Assembly (NCBI RefSeq): GCF_900110865.1
Contig: NZ_FOFD01000004.1
Span: forward strand, 124,001 to 188,000
DNA from: Natrinema salaciae
GTDB lineage: Archaea; Halobacteriota; Halobacteria; Halobacteriales; Natrialbaceae
Reading direction: 5' to 3'
Length of the DNA: 64,000 bases
Numbering within the stretch: position 1 is the first letter of the stretch; the number at the start of each line of letters is the position of its first letter. Below are positions 53,194-60,709 of the stretch, one piece after another. The position numbers were made by a program, and so were the translations under genes. The notes below the pieces were generated by a model that saw only the letters and a list, made by a program, of their open reading frames with translations, searched no databases and had not been told where the DNA came from.

Positions 53194-53433
53194 GTGAGTG
53201 CCGAGAACCGTCTCGGAATTGACCTGAAGACATTCCGACAACGGTTGAACACTCCGCCGACGCCGACGAAAGACCGGGAGTTCCAGTGTCCGGAATGCGG
53301 CTGTCGGTGCACCCGACTCACTGACGGCCACTCCGAAGCCGGGCACGAACGCGGTTGCTCGCGGCGACTGCGGCGGACTGGCGCAGAGCGGGTTGCTCCG
53401 AAACTCATCGACGAAAGGGAGGGAGAGCGATGA
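53194..53433 (+). CDS. Small zinc-finger-like protein of the element
   Basis: A 79-residue protein from GTG 53194 (GTG 53185 would add three residues). ECGCRCTRLTDG with CPECGCRC at about residues 33-40 and HERGC near 58 give a C-x-x-C...H...C pattern that could bind zinc. It is rich in Arg and Glu. First gene of a chain with 4-base overlaps (each stop shares bases with the next start), so it is part of an operon with the Rep-like protein. Likely a regulator or accessory of replication; function unknown. GTG starts are common in this operon. Confidence 0.55.
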   Translation: MSAENRLGIDLKTFRQRLNTPPTPTKDREFQCPECGCRCTRLTDGHSEAGHERGCSRRLRRTGAERVAPKLIDEREGER

Positions 53434-53561
53434 CGGACGGATTCGTCCGTGCGAGTCGGCTGTACGACGTTGAAAGTCGGACGCCCATCGCCCATCCGGC
53501 CCATCAAGCGACAGATGCCGACGTTCGCCGTGCGCTCGGGAACGGAGGTGAATCGGCGTGA
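53430..53561 (+). CDS. 43-residue ORF in the replication operon
   Basis: From ATG 53430, overlapping the previous gene by four bases and the next by four. It encodes TDGFVRASRLYDVESRTPIA and then HPAHQATDADVRRALGNGG. No family is recognised. The tight ATGA-type overlaps on both sides are the main support that it is translated. It is a typical very small gene of haloarchaeal viruses and plasmids. Confidence 0.5.
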   Translation: MTDGFVRASRLYDVESRTPIAHPAHQATDADVRRALGNGGESA

Positions 53562-53809
53562 CGGTCTCGGTTCACCAGACCGGGCTCGGCTACGAGTACG
53601 TCCGGTGCCGCGTCGGCGACGACGATTCGACCATCTACATTCACCAGCTGGTCGCCTGCCTCGAGCACGATCCGCGGGCGGTATTCAGCGACGAGTTCGA
53701 CGTTCACCACTGCAACCACGTTCCGTGGGATAACAGGCCCGAGAACGTCGTTCTCGAGGAAGCGTACGACCATCGCTGTGCGCACCTGGAGGGACGATCG
53801 CCGGCATGA
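53558..53809 (+). CDS. HNH-like small protein
   Basis: An 83-residue protein from GTG 53558. The segment FDVHHCNHVPWDNRPENVVL (about residues 48-67) is like the core of HNH homing-type endonucleases (H-H-x-x-x-x-x-x-D-N-R-P-E-N), and IHQLVACLEHDP precedes it as in such proteins. The domain is complete but lacks the zinc-binding cysteine pairs of larger HNH nucleases. It may nick DNA for replication or act on host DNA; the function is not proven. It is coupled to both neighbours by overlap. Confidence 0.6.
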   Translation: MTVSVHQTGLGYEYVRCRVGDDDSTIYIHQLVACLEHDPRAVFSDEFDVHHCNHVPWDNRPENVVLEEAYDHRCAHLEGRSPA

Positions 53810-54021
53810 CCGAGGACTTGACAGCCTTCGGTCTCCAGCCGCAGGACTCGGCTGACGATGAGGCCGACGAGGTTTCGGAAACGGAATCGGAAACCGAGTC
53901 AGCCCCGGTCTGGCCGGAGTGCGAAGACTGTGGCTACGGTGGGCCGGAGGTGAAGTGCCGGCTTGGTCAGTCGGTCCCACTCTGTACCGCGTGCTTCGCG
54001 GAGCGCGAGGGACTGCTATGA
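53806..54021 (+). CDS. Small protein with C-terminal zinc ribbon
   Basis: A 71-residue protein from ATG 53806. The first half is acidic (DDEADEVSETESETESAP), and the second half is CEDCGYGGPEVKC followed by CTACFAEREG, a four-cysteine zinc ribbon. It overlaps the preceding gene by four bases and the Rep-like gene by four. Such ribbons bind DNA or a partner protein; here the coupling suggests a role with the Rep-like protein. Confidence 0.6.
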   Translation: MTEDLTAFGLQPQDSADDEADEVSETESETESAPVWPECEDCGYGGPEVKCRLGQSVPLCTACFAEREGLL

Positions 54022-55640
54022 AGGCCGTCGAACTGGCCTTCCACGAGTTCGCGGCGAACTACCTGTTCGACGATCATGCGCTGAAGCCGTTCTTCGCGTG
54101 CGATTCGCGGGTGAAGGACGGCGACGGGTCGCAGGTGGCCGAGTTCGAGATCGGGAGCGAACGCTGGGTCGTCAAACTGTACTATCAGGATAGCGGCATC
54201 GTCCATCCCGGCCCGGAGAACCCGCAGGGAACGCCGTTCAGGATCAACGAGATACGCGAATTCCGGTTCGCCGTCTCGCGGCATCCAGAGGAAGACCCAG
54301 TGGGCGAGCAGTCGTTCAACGCGCACCTGGCTCCACGCTGGCAGGGCATGGAAATCGAGAACGACCAGGGCAAGCGCTCGGAGTACAGCGTTCCCGAGCC
54401 GATCACCGAGGCGGTGAACGTCAAGATCAACGGCTCGAACATCGACTTTCGGCGGTATCACGAACTGCTGTGCCGGGCCGCCGAGTCAGTCGGCATCCAT
54501 CGGCGGTACTTCGAGCGTCCCCACCAGTTCAGCAACGTGCAGGACGCCGAGCGATACGTTCGCCTGGACAGTGACCGCTCCGGGCCGATCCACGCTCGAG
54601 ACGGTCCGATCGCGAGTATGGCGCACTTACTCGAGAACGACCGAGATGGGTATCGGAAACTCGTACAGAACGAGCGCGACGAGAAAGGGAGGCACTTGCC
54701 CGGTTACTATCACACGGTCACGCTTGGCCCGAGACGGGTATCTGAGGCCTTCCCGAGTCACACGTTTCCCCGTGAAGTGAAACACTACTACAGCCGCGAG
54801 GCCGCCGGGATGGACGACGACGAGACGCTGGCGAATCCGAAGCTCGGCGCGTCCTATCAGGTGAGCCGGTGGGACGAGACGATCGGCGTTACCGACGACG
54901 ACCTCGAGGCGCTGATCACACAGCTGGACGAGACGGTGTGTTCGGTGATGGCCGACGCCGGCATTCCGGTTCACCCCGCGGACGACGATCGCGGCGATGG
55001 GCATGGGCCGTTCGTCTCGGATGCCTACTTCGATCCGACCGAGGAGCAAGAGGTGAACGTCGTCTCGCTGGATCTCACCCGGATACGCGAGACGCAAGAG
55101 AGTGTCGTCGTGAAACACCTCTCAGATGGGCTTTCTCCGGTCGAATGGGAAGCTCTCGAGACGCTGGTCACTGACGGAGGCCAGGTGTCCCCGCAGGATA
55201 TCGCCGAGGAACACGGCCGCCACGTCGACAGCGTGCGACGGGCGCTGAAACGGATTCCCGAGTTAGTCGAGTCCGAGTACGGCTCGGTCTCGCTTCGATC
55301 GAATCACGTCGCCGAGATGGTCCACGACGCGGTACAGGAGGCTCGCGACGCGACCCGGCGGGCAGTCGAGGCTGGGGCGAAGGCGCTCGAGGCCGCCGAG
55401 CGTGGAATCGACGAGACGACGAGCGCGCTGGTAGCCTGGTGTGCGAAGCACGGCATCGACGTCGACGATCGGCAGGAGGCTCGCGTCATGTTCCGACTCC
55501 AGGGCGTCGAGAACGTCGAGGCACGGTTGAAAGAGGCCTACCGGCTGTGGACGGAAGCCGGGAAGGACCCCGCGCGGTTCCGCTCCGCGCAGATCGACCT
55601 CGGCGAGCGCGGCAAGAGCGCAGCCTGGCGCTGGCTGTAG
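54018..55640 (+). CDS. Large Rep-like protein of the element with winged-helix C-terminal part
   Basis: A 540-residue protein from ATG 54018, the last gene of the coupled operon. The N-terminal two-thirds contain AFHEFAANYLFDDHALKPFF, WVVKLYYQD and CRAAESVGIHRRYFERPHQF with no catalytic motif I can name. The C-terminal part, LSPVEWEALETLVTDGGQVS with DIAEEHGRHVDSVRRALKRI (about residues 372-413), is a winged helix, followed by a coiled helical stretch (EARDATRRAVEAGAKALEAA). This layout resembles replication proteins of haloarchaeal pleolipoviruses such as SNJ2 and of small plasmids, as I recall. A five-hairpin structure lies 100 bases downstream. Replication initiation is an inference. Confidence 0.6.
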   Translation: MKAVELAFHEFAANYLFDDHALKPFFACDSRVKDGDGSQVAEFEIGSERWVVKLYYQDSGIVHPGPENPQGTPFRINEIREFRFAVSRHPEEDPVGEQSFNAHLAPRWQGMEIENDQGKRSEYSVPEPITEAVNVKINGSNIDFRRYHELLCRAAESVGIHRRYFERPHQFSNVQDAERYVRLDSDRSGPIHARDGPIASMAHLLENDRDGYRKLVQNERDEKGRHLPGYYHTVTLGPRRVSEAFPSHTFPREVKHYYSREAAGMDDDETLANPKLGASYQVSRWDETIGVTDDDLEALITQLDETVCSVMADAGIPVHPADDDRGDGHGPFVSDAYFDPTEEQEVNVVSLDLTRIRETQESVVVKHLSDGLSPVEWEALETLVTDGGQVSPQDIAEEHGRHVDSVRRALKRIPELVESEYGSVSLRSNHVAEMVHDAVQEARDATRRAVEAGAKALEAAERGIDETTSALVAWCAKHGIDVDDRQEARVMFRLQGVENVEARLKEAYRLWTEAGKDPARFRSAQIDLGERGKSAAWRWL

Positions 55641-55740
55641 CGGACGGTCGGCCAGTGGCAACACTATTCTGACACCCATATTTCGCCGTTTTTCGCGCGT
55701 AGTAGCCCGGTCTGGGTCCCGATCGGCACGCGGCTCGAGG

Positions 55741-55896
55741 GTGGCCGGGGACAAGCCCCGGCCACGCCTGACGGGGAACCACGACGGGGGCCGTCGGGTT
55801 CCCCGTTAGGGGTGTGGCTAAGGCCACATCATCAAAATACACCGCACCGCTCCGTAGCGGTGCAGCAGAAACACCTCCCTGTCGCCAAGGCGACAG
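55741..55896 (+). repeat. Array of five perfect hairpins downstream of the Rep-like gene
   Basis: Five stem-loops follow one another with short spacers. (1) 55741-55765: 10-bp stem GTGGCCGGGG, loop acaag. (2) 55771-55806: 16-bp stem with one bulged A and a GGG loop, outer arm ACGGGGAACC. (3) 55811-55830: 8-bp stem with one G-U, loop TAAG. (4) 55844-55863: 8-bp GCACCGCT, loop ccgt. (5) 55879-55896: 8-bp CTGTCGCC, loop aa. There is no reading frame through it. A replication origin, an assembly signal or a structured RNA are the options; I see no direct-repeat iterons. Confidence 0.75.
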
Positions 55897-56028
55897 CGCC
55901 AAAAAATTACAGCGCCCCACCCCACCCTCCGTACACCAGATCTCCAGTTGAAGCACATGAAACGAAGGAAGTAGCATCACAAGCAATTATGTCCAGGTAT
56001 TAACACCCTGCTTGCTGAATTTGTAGAT

Positions 56029-56730
56029 ATGACATCCAGAAAATCAGCAGAAAGATTAGTTAGCGCTATAATTGAGTCCTACCAAGATACATCTCCGCTA
56101 CGAAGTGAATTTGATTGTAGAGTCTTTGACAAACAGCCAAGTTCTGAATATACCGTTCTGTCGAACAAAATGCAGGGGACATCTAATCTCCTTGCCCCCG
56201 ATATTGAATTCTTTGGGAACTTCCCGCAATCAATTGCAAATAATATAGGGGTCTGGGAGAGGAACCATATCCTTAATAATATTAGGGATCGGGATTCCCT
56301 ATCGATCTCAGTTGACGCGGTTACCGAAGAAGAGTTATTTGATGTTCTTACTATTGTAGATAATCCTACGAAAGTCTATCTTCCGTTTGAGAAGGAGTAC
56401 ATGAAGGAGTACATGATGGATAAAAGCGGTATACTTTCTGAAAATATAGACGTTGAGTGGTTGAACTCAGATATAGATGATTTTGAAAAGGGATTTGTTG
56501 TGGATTCCAATAGAATCCAAATATCACAATACAGTCAGATGCCACCATCTTATGCCATAGAAATAGATGATATTATGTCTGAATATAGCGATATTTCTGA
56601 TGACGCCTCTATATTTGTTGAATTTTCTAGACCGGACGATCCATCGGAGATTGAATTATACTTTGGAACGGTTCTTGACGAGAACCCATATTTCGGGCCC
56701 AGATCGATTGGTACAATAGAAATGCCTTAG
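56029..56730 (+). CDS. Unknown protein in AT-rich island
   Basis: A 233-residue protein from ATG 56029. Composition is much more AT-rich than the chromosome (codons such as aaa, ata, tta are frequent), which points to foreign origin. It is mainly acidic and polar, mixed alpha/beta, without signal peptide or membrane helix. I recognise no motif; segments such as FFGNFPQSIANNIGVWERN and VDNPTKVYLPFEKEYMKEYM give no family hint. It ends in FGPRSIGTIEMP. The closely related decamer CTTGCTGAAT lies just upstream at 56011. It is likely cargo not needed for the element's own cycle. Confidence 0.65.
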   Translation: MTSRKSAERLVSAIIESYQDTSPLRSEFDCRVFDKQPSSEYTVLSNKMQGTSNLLAPDIEFFGNFPQSIANNIGVWERNHILNNIRDRDSLSISVDAVTEEELFDVLTIVDNPTKVYLPFEKEYMKEYMMDKSGILSENIDVEWLNSDIDDFEKGFVVDSNRIQISQYSQMPPSYAIEIDDIMSEYSDISDDASIFVEFSRPDDPSEIELYFGTVLDENPYFGPRSIGTIEMP

Positions 56731-57034
56731 GCCCACTTTGTACCTTCTCCCCTCCTTCGTACGTCAAAAGAATGCATTCCCCACGTATCAACATGAGATA
56801 GAGGACGTCGTGTGCATATTCATTGGGCGGCACCGCAGTGAATTCAGGGTGCAATGGTTAACACTGAATGTTCGTGTTTATGAGTATGCCCCTAAGGGGG
56901 CAAGGTGATTGCGTGCCGCGCTTGAGAAAATTGAGACAGCCGATATTGGACGCCGTAGTATGACTACACGACTACTATGATGTATTGATACCTCGATAAC
57001 TGCGATTGTCAGATATACCTACGAGGGATTATGA
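56731..57034. other. Non-coding AT-rich stretch with repeated leader motifs
   Basis: No convincing gene. The sequence holds GTGTGCATATT at 56810-56820 and gttcgtgtttatgagtatgc at 56869-56889, both of which recur in diverged form in front of the gene at 58149, plus a 6-bp hairpin TGCCCC/GGGGCA with loop TAAG at 56887-56902. It may be the leader of a gene that has since been lost. Confidence 0.5.
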
Positions 57035-57223
57035 GTGAAGCCGCAACCAAACGTGAGCGTTATGCGACAACCACGAGACGACCTGTTGATCATCTACGCA
57101 CTGTCAGTGCTTGCTTGGGAGCATAGAAGTATGGAGAAGGAAGAGTGGGCATTCGATCTTGCGGCCGAGATCGCTTATCAACATGGACTCAAAGTAAGCG
57201 ACGCAATTCGCCAGCTCAAATAG
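57035..57223 (+). CDS. Possible small protein (62 residues), start uncertain
   Basis: From GTG 57035 it encodes a helical peptide with IIYALSVLAWEHRSMEKEEW and FDLAAEIAYQHGLKVSDAIR. The second part reads like a helix-turn-helix. An ATG at 57031 in another frame gives a 31-residue ORF, so a frameshifted ancestor is possible. There is no strong promoter, and the composition is intermediate. I give it modest confidence; it could also be a pseudogene fragment. Confidence 0.4.
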   Translation: MKPQPNVSVMRQPRDDLLIIYALSVLAWEHRSMEKEEWAFDLAAEIAYQHGLKVSDAIRQLK

Positions 57224-57387
57224 ATCATGTCCTAAGGGGACTAAGCGAAAATCACACCCCTTTGCATTCATCTCTGAATATAGGACTCCAGTTAAAGCAT
57301 ATACTCTCCACTGGACCATAGTTTCACTCAAATATCAAATCCATCTTAGATCCAACTTATTATGTTCTATCGATACGTCTAATCGGT

Positions 57388-57945
57388 ATGGCCGATGTGG
57401 AAGAGCTAGAAGTAGAACAAAATGTCAGTTTACATCGTCTGGCAACTGCGGTTGAGAATTCAAATGAAGACGGCATTGATTTCTGGAAGGACCTCTTGGA
57501 AGAATCTAAATCAACATTCCAAAACAGCTTGTCGTCTGTCCAAAACACTCGTGACAGAGCTATTGAACTAATCAAAATTGATCTGGTCTTGGGGTCTTTT
57601 TATGTTGCGCTGTTTCGATTCGGATCTTCCAGTTTCGACTTCCCCTCTAATCCATATATTCTGTCACTTCCATTCATAATCCTCCTTAGCTCTATGTTCA
57701 TTTTCCTAATAGCTTATTTTACATTAGGGTCACGCACAATTGGGGCAAGTAGTGGAAATGTATATCAGGCTATTTCGGAGGAATTTGGTCAACTCCAATT
57801 TTGCCAAACAATGGCAATCATGTATGCGAAATGGACAGACAAGAATATGAAGACACATCGCAAAGGTGTTAAGCTTGTGACTGTTGGAGTCGGAGTGATT
57901 TTCGCTTCCCTCGGAACAGTAGCTGGAATTTTTGCTTTTGTCTAA
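57388..57945 (+). CDS. Membrane protein with about three helices, unknown function
   Basis: A 185-residue protein from ATG 57388. The first 60 residues are polar and helical, then come a weak helix (LIKIDLVLGSFYVALF, about 64-79), a strong one (PYILSLPFIILLSSMFIFLI, about 90-109) and a C-terminal one (VTVGVGVIFASLGTVAGIFA). Between the last two is a cytoplasmic helical part with YAKWTDKNMKTH. The layout is like small effector membrane proteins found beside nucleic-acid sensors in defence systems (SLATT-like), but I see no family signature. AT-rich codon use marks it as foreign. A complete GmrSD-like nuclease lies 650 bases downstream. Confidence 0.65.
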   Translation: MADVEELEVEQNVSLHRLATAVENSNEDGIDFWKDLLEESKSTFQNSLSSVQNTRDRAIELIKIDLVLGSFYVALFRFGSSSFDFPSNPYILSLPFIILLSSMFIFLIAYFTLGSRTIGASSGNVYQAISEEFGQLQFCQTMAIMYAKWTDKNMKTHRKGVKLVTVGVGVIFASLGTVAGIFAFV

Positions 57946-57984
57946 TTCCCCTCCCGGTTGTACATCAACGAATCCGGTTTCCCG

Positions 57985-58021
57985 AATATGCACACAAGGT
58001 ACGAAACTTCGTGTGCATATT
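57985..58021 (+). promoter_or_regulatory. 11-bp inverted repeat upstream of the small gene at 58149
   Basis: AATATGCACAC at 57985-57995 is mirrored by GTGTGCATATT at 58011-58021, a perfect 11-bp inverted repeat with a 15-base centre. The right arm recurs exactly at 56810-56820. It may be an operator; a transcript end after the membrane protein gene is an alternative. Confidence 0.55.
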
Positions 58022-58148
58022 GAGTGACGATTGCCCCAATCGAGCCCGAAACGTGTCGGATAGAGTGACAAGATACCCCTGTTTCGTTGGCTATGGGCCG
58101 CTCGAGATAGACGAAAAAACTAGGATATAGGGGTTCGTGTGTACGAGT

Positions 58149-58403
58149 ATGCGAATCCGAACCGACGGTGACTACGCGTATCGGAACGATGCGATCGAAC
58201 GTGCAGCGGACTTCTACGACTGTAACAAGACGAAAGCCATCGTTTCAGCGTGTGACGACGTGCCGAAACTGGTTGCCGCCGCACGCCAAGTCCTCGAGCG
58301 GGACGACCTTACCCTTGATCAACGCCGGGAGATTGCCGAGACACTCTCTACCCGAGCTGTGGACTTCGAAATAGAACAGTCAGTGAACGTCTACCGAGAT
58401 TAG
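58149..58403 (+). CDS. Small haloarchaeal protein (DUF7692-like)
   Basis: An 84-residue protein from ATG 58149 with RIRTDGDYAYRNDAIERAAD, CNKTKAIVSACDDVPKLVAA and LDQRREIAETLST. I recall similar sequences as a haloarchaeal family found mostly on plasmids and viruses. The middle part (F-Y-D-C-N-K-T-K-A-I) could be a ribbon-helix-helix- or HTH-like DNA-binding element, so a repressor is a fair guess. The composition is nearer to the chromosome than the AT-rich cargo. Repeated leader motifs stand upstream. Confidence 0.65.
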   Translation: MRIRTDGDYAYRNDAIERAADFYDCNKTKAIVSACDDVPKLVAAARQVLERDDLTLDQRREIAETLSTRAVDFEIEQSVNVYRD

Positions 58404-58449
58404 AGGCCGTGTCGAATCTCTCAGTAGGTGATAGATCCCAGCCGCCATG

Positions 58450-58516
58450 CTGAATACACAGCGCAAATCGGTCACTCGTCAGGCGGCATTTGGAGTGGCA
58501 TCGGAGTTGTATTCAG
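58450..58516. repeat. Short inverted repeat related to the 60.7-kb element
   Basis: CTGAATACA (58450-58458) and TGTATTCAG (58508-58516) form a perfect 9-bp inverted repeat 67 bases long overall. The same CTGAATA core forms the ends of the 181-base element at 60710-60890. The region from 58,404 to 58,567 otherwise holds no gene and looks like a remnant of a transposable element. Confidence 0.5.
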
Positions 58517-58567
58517 AAAATTGATAGATCAGAAAAACTGGGCCAGCGGTGAAAATATGATAAACAA

Positions 58568-58582
58568 AATTATTATAAATAT
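58568..58582 (+). promoter_or_regulatory. Promoter of the DUF262 gene
   Basis: An AT-only tattataaatata-type stretch about 20-33 bases before ATG 58601, one of the strongest TATA elements in the window. Confidence 0.6.
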
Positions 58583-58600
58583 AGAAGATTAGTCATTGAC

Positions 58601-60583
58601 ATGGACGGTACACCAGACGATAATTTTTCTCTGTCATCAGTATTCAGTCAATCCTACTTTGAGATTCCTGATTACCAGAGGGATTACGCTTGGGAAAAGT
58701 CCAATGTAGACGACTTGATCGACGACGTGGAATTTGTTTATAAGCAAAATAACAGCTCCGAGTCCAGCGAACGATTAGACCACTACTTCGGAACACTCGT
58801 ATTAGAAGAGAGAGGGAACATTGAACCGACCGACTACGAGGAGTTTGACAATTACGGCATAGTCGACGGACAGCAGAGACTAGCTACAGTCGCTATCGTT
58901 ATCTCTGCAATAATTGACGAGATGGCTAATATCGAAAAGAGCCGGGATGTTAGCACAGATTTTTCTAAAACGATTGAAAAACGAAGAGAGGATATTGCGG
59001 ATAAATATGTTGAATACGAGGGGATTGAGAGAATCCGCTTGGGTGGTCTCGCCAAAGATGCGTATGATAATGTTATTCTTGATAACACATCTCCAGAAAG
59101 TTATCTAGAACAGGATGACCTCGTTGAGGCTGAGAGGAAGATTGCGAGGGCTAAAGCCACGACCCTTTCTCGATTGGCGCAATGGAGGGAATCCGAGTAT
59201 CAAAATGGCTCAACCGACTATGCAGGGTATTATAAATTATTGAATAATATCACCCAAATAATCACACAGAGGTTTGAGGTCAATGTGAAAGTTGTAGAGG
59301 ATATTGACGAAGCGGCAAGGATGTTCAAGGTGATTAACGATCGAGGGAGGGATTTGCGATTACACGATAAGATCAGGAGTCATCTTGTCTACTGTGCGTC
59401 TCAATCAGAAAGCTTGGACTCTGAAGACATATATCAGAGATTTAATAACATTGTGCGGAATATCACAATCCACGACGGATTTTCTGATGTCGAAGTTGAT
59501 GACCTCGTAAGGATTCATTGGGAAGTGTTTGCTAGTGAGCGCTCTGATTCCCGGTCGAAGCGTCCCGGCCCCTCGGAGATTCATCGACGCCTTTCCGATC
59601 TCGATGACTTCGCGAGTGTTCAGAGACCGAATTTTGAATCATTTATCAGTCCGTATCTAAACTCGCTTGAGAACTTCTCGGAGCTATACCCGTATCTCAC
59701 TAACAGGGACAAATTTGCAGAAAGGTATTTTAACCCAAACAAAAGCCATGATTCGCCAATCAACGAATCGGTGAGAAAGGTCCAACTTCTATTTCTACAC
59801 GCTGGGTCACAGTCTGCAACCACGCCGATATTATTCGCAACAGCCGACAAATTCGGTGTCCAGTCTCCTGAATTTGCGGACATGGTATCTGAGCTAGAGA
59901 AGTTGGTTTTCAGATATAGTATGGTAATGTCTCATGGCGCCCAAGGATTTGCTAACGCACTCTCATCGATTGCCAACGACCTGTATTGGTCGGATGTTGA
60001 CCCAGAACAGGTCGCCGAGGTATTCAATTCTGAAAGTCATCGCTACATAGGATATCAGTCAAAAGAACTTGGGATTAAGGACGCAATCGAACGAATCATC
60101 GAAAAACGAGAGCGGATTGCTCCAATTGAAGAAGTAGTATCTGATTTCTTAGATACTCCAGATGTGCTAGATGGCTCTTTCACTTCCGGATGGGGGGGAG
60201 TGAGGAGTAGTGAGGTTGTAAAATACATCATGTATGAGTATGAGAGAAGCCTTCGAGGCCCGTCCGGGCTTCTCTCGCTTGCCCCCTACCATGAGTTCCG
60301 GAAAAACTTCCAAGTTGAACATCTTGTTCCGAAAAATGCTGAGGAAGGTAATCGGTTGGAAGCTCACATGGAGAATCGCAACCGTATCGGTAACTTAGCT
60401 GTGCTCAGCAATGGTGAAAACCAATCTGAAGGGAATTCCGCCTTTGAGTCCAAATATAACGACATCTACTCAAGCTCTTCATTGAAAGTCCTCAGAGACC
60501 TCAATGGTCCGGACTTCACGGTTGGGAATGTATCTATGCGTAACGAAGAATTGCTTGATTTCATCAATGAGCGATGGGGTTGA
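58601..60583 (+). CDS. GmrSD-like DUF262 plus HNH (DUF1524) protein, modification-dependent nuclease
   Basis: A 660-residue single-chain protein with both halves of GmrS/GmrD. The N-terminal DUF262 domain has EIPDYQRDYAWEK (about residues 26-38) and YGIVDGQQRLATVAIVIS (about 89-106), where D-G-Q-Q-R is the NTP-using ParB/Srx-type motif. The C-terminal DUF1524 domain has FQVEHLVPKNAEEG and RIGNLAVLSNGENQSEGNSA (about 570-612), an HNH-type nuclease core. GmrSD proteins cut DNA with modified cytosine in a nucleotide-stimulated way and protect against phages. Its AT-rich codon use differs from the chromosome. All key motifs are intact, so it looks active. Confidence 0.88.
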   Translation: MDGTPDDNFSLSSVFSQSYFEIPDYQRDYAWEKSNVDDLIDDVEFVYKQNNSSESSERLDHYFGTLVLEERGNIEPTDYEEFDNYGIVDGQQRLATVAIVISAIIDEMANIEKSRDVSTDFSKTIEKRREDIADKYVEYEGIERIRLGGLAKDAYDNVILDNTSPESYLEQDDLVEAERKIARAKATTLSRLAQWRESEYQNGSTDYAGYYKLLNNITQIITQRFEVNVKVVEDIDEAARMFKVINDRGRDLRLHDKIRSHLVYCASQSESLDSEDIYQRFNNIVRNITIHDGFSDVEVDDLVRIHWEVFASERSDSRSKRPGPSEIHRRLSDLDDFASVQRPNFESFISPYLNSLENFSELYPYLTNRDKFAERYFNPNKSHDSPINESVRKVQLLFLHAGSQSATTPILFATADKFGVQSPEFADMVSELEKLVFRYSMVMSHGAQGFANALSSIANDLYWSDVDPEQVAEVFNSESHRYIGYQSKELGIKDAIERIIEKRERIAPIEEVVSDFLDTPDVLDGSFTSGWGGVRSSEVVKYIMYEYERSLRGPSGLLSLAPYHEFRKNFQVEHLVPKNAEEGNRLEAHMENRNRIGNLAVLSNGENQSEGNSAFESKYNDIYSSSSLKVLRDLNGPDFTVGNVSMRNEELLDFINERWG

Positions 60584-60709
60584 GTGACGAGTCTGTCGGT
60601 TCTGTTGTAACTTCCATGGGCTAATAAGTTTGAGAGCCTTGTTCGTTAGATACGCACACTCTTCTTATCGGTCTGTTCGGCTCATCCAGCGTGAAACAAA
60701 GAAGAAATA

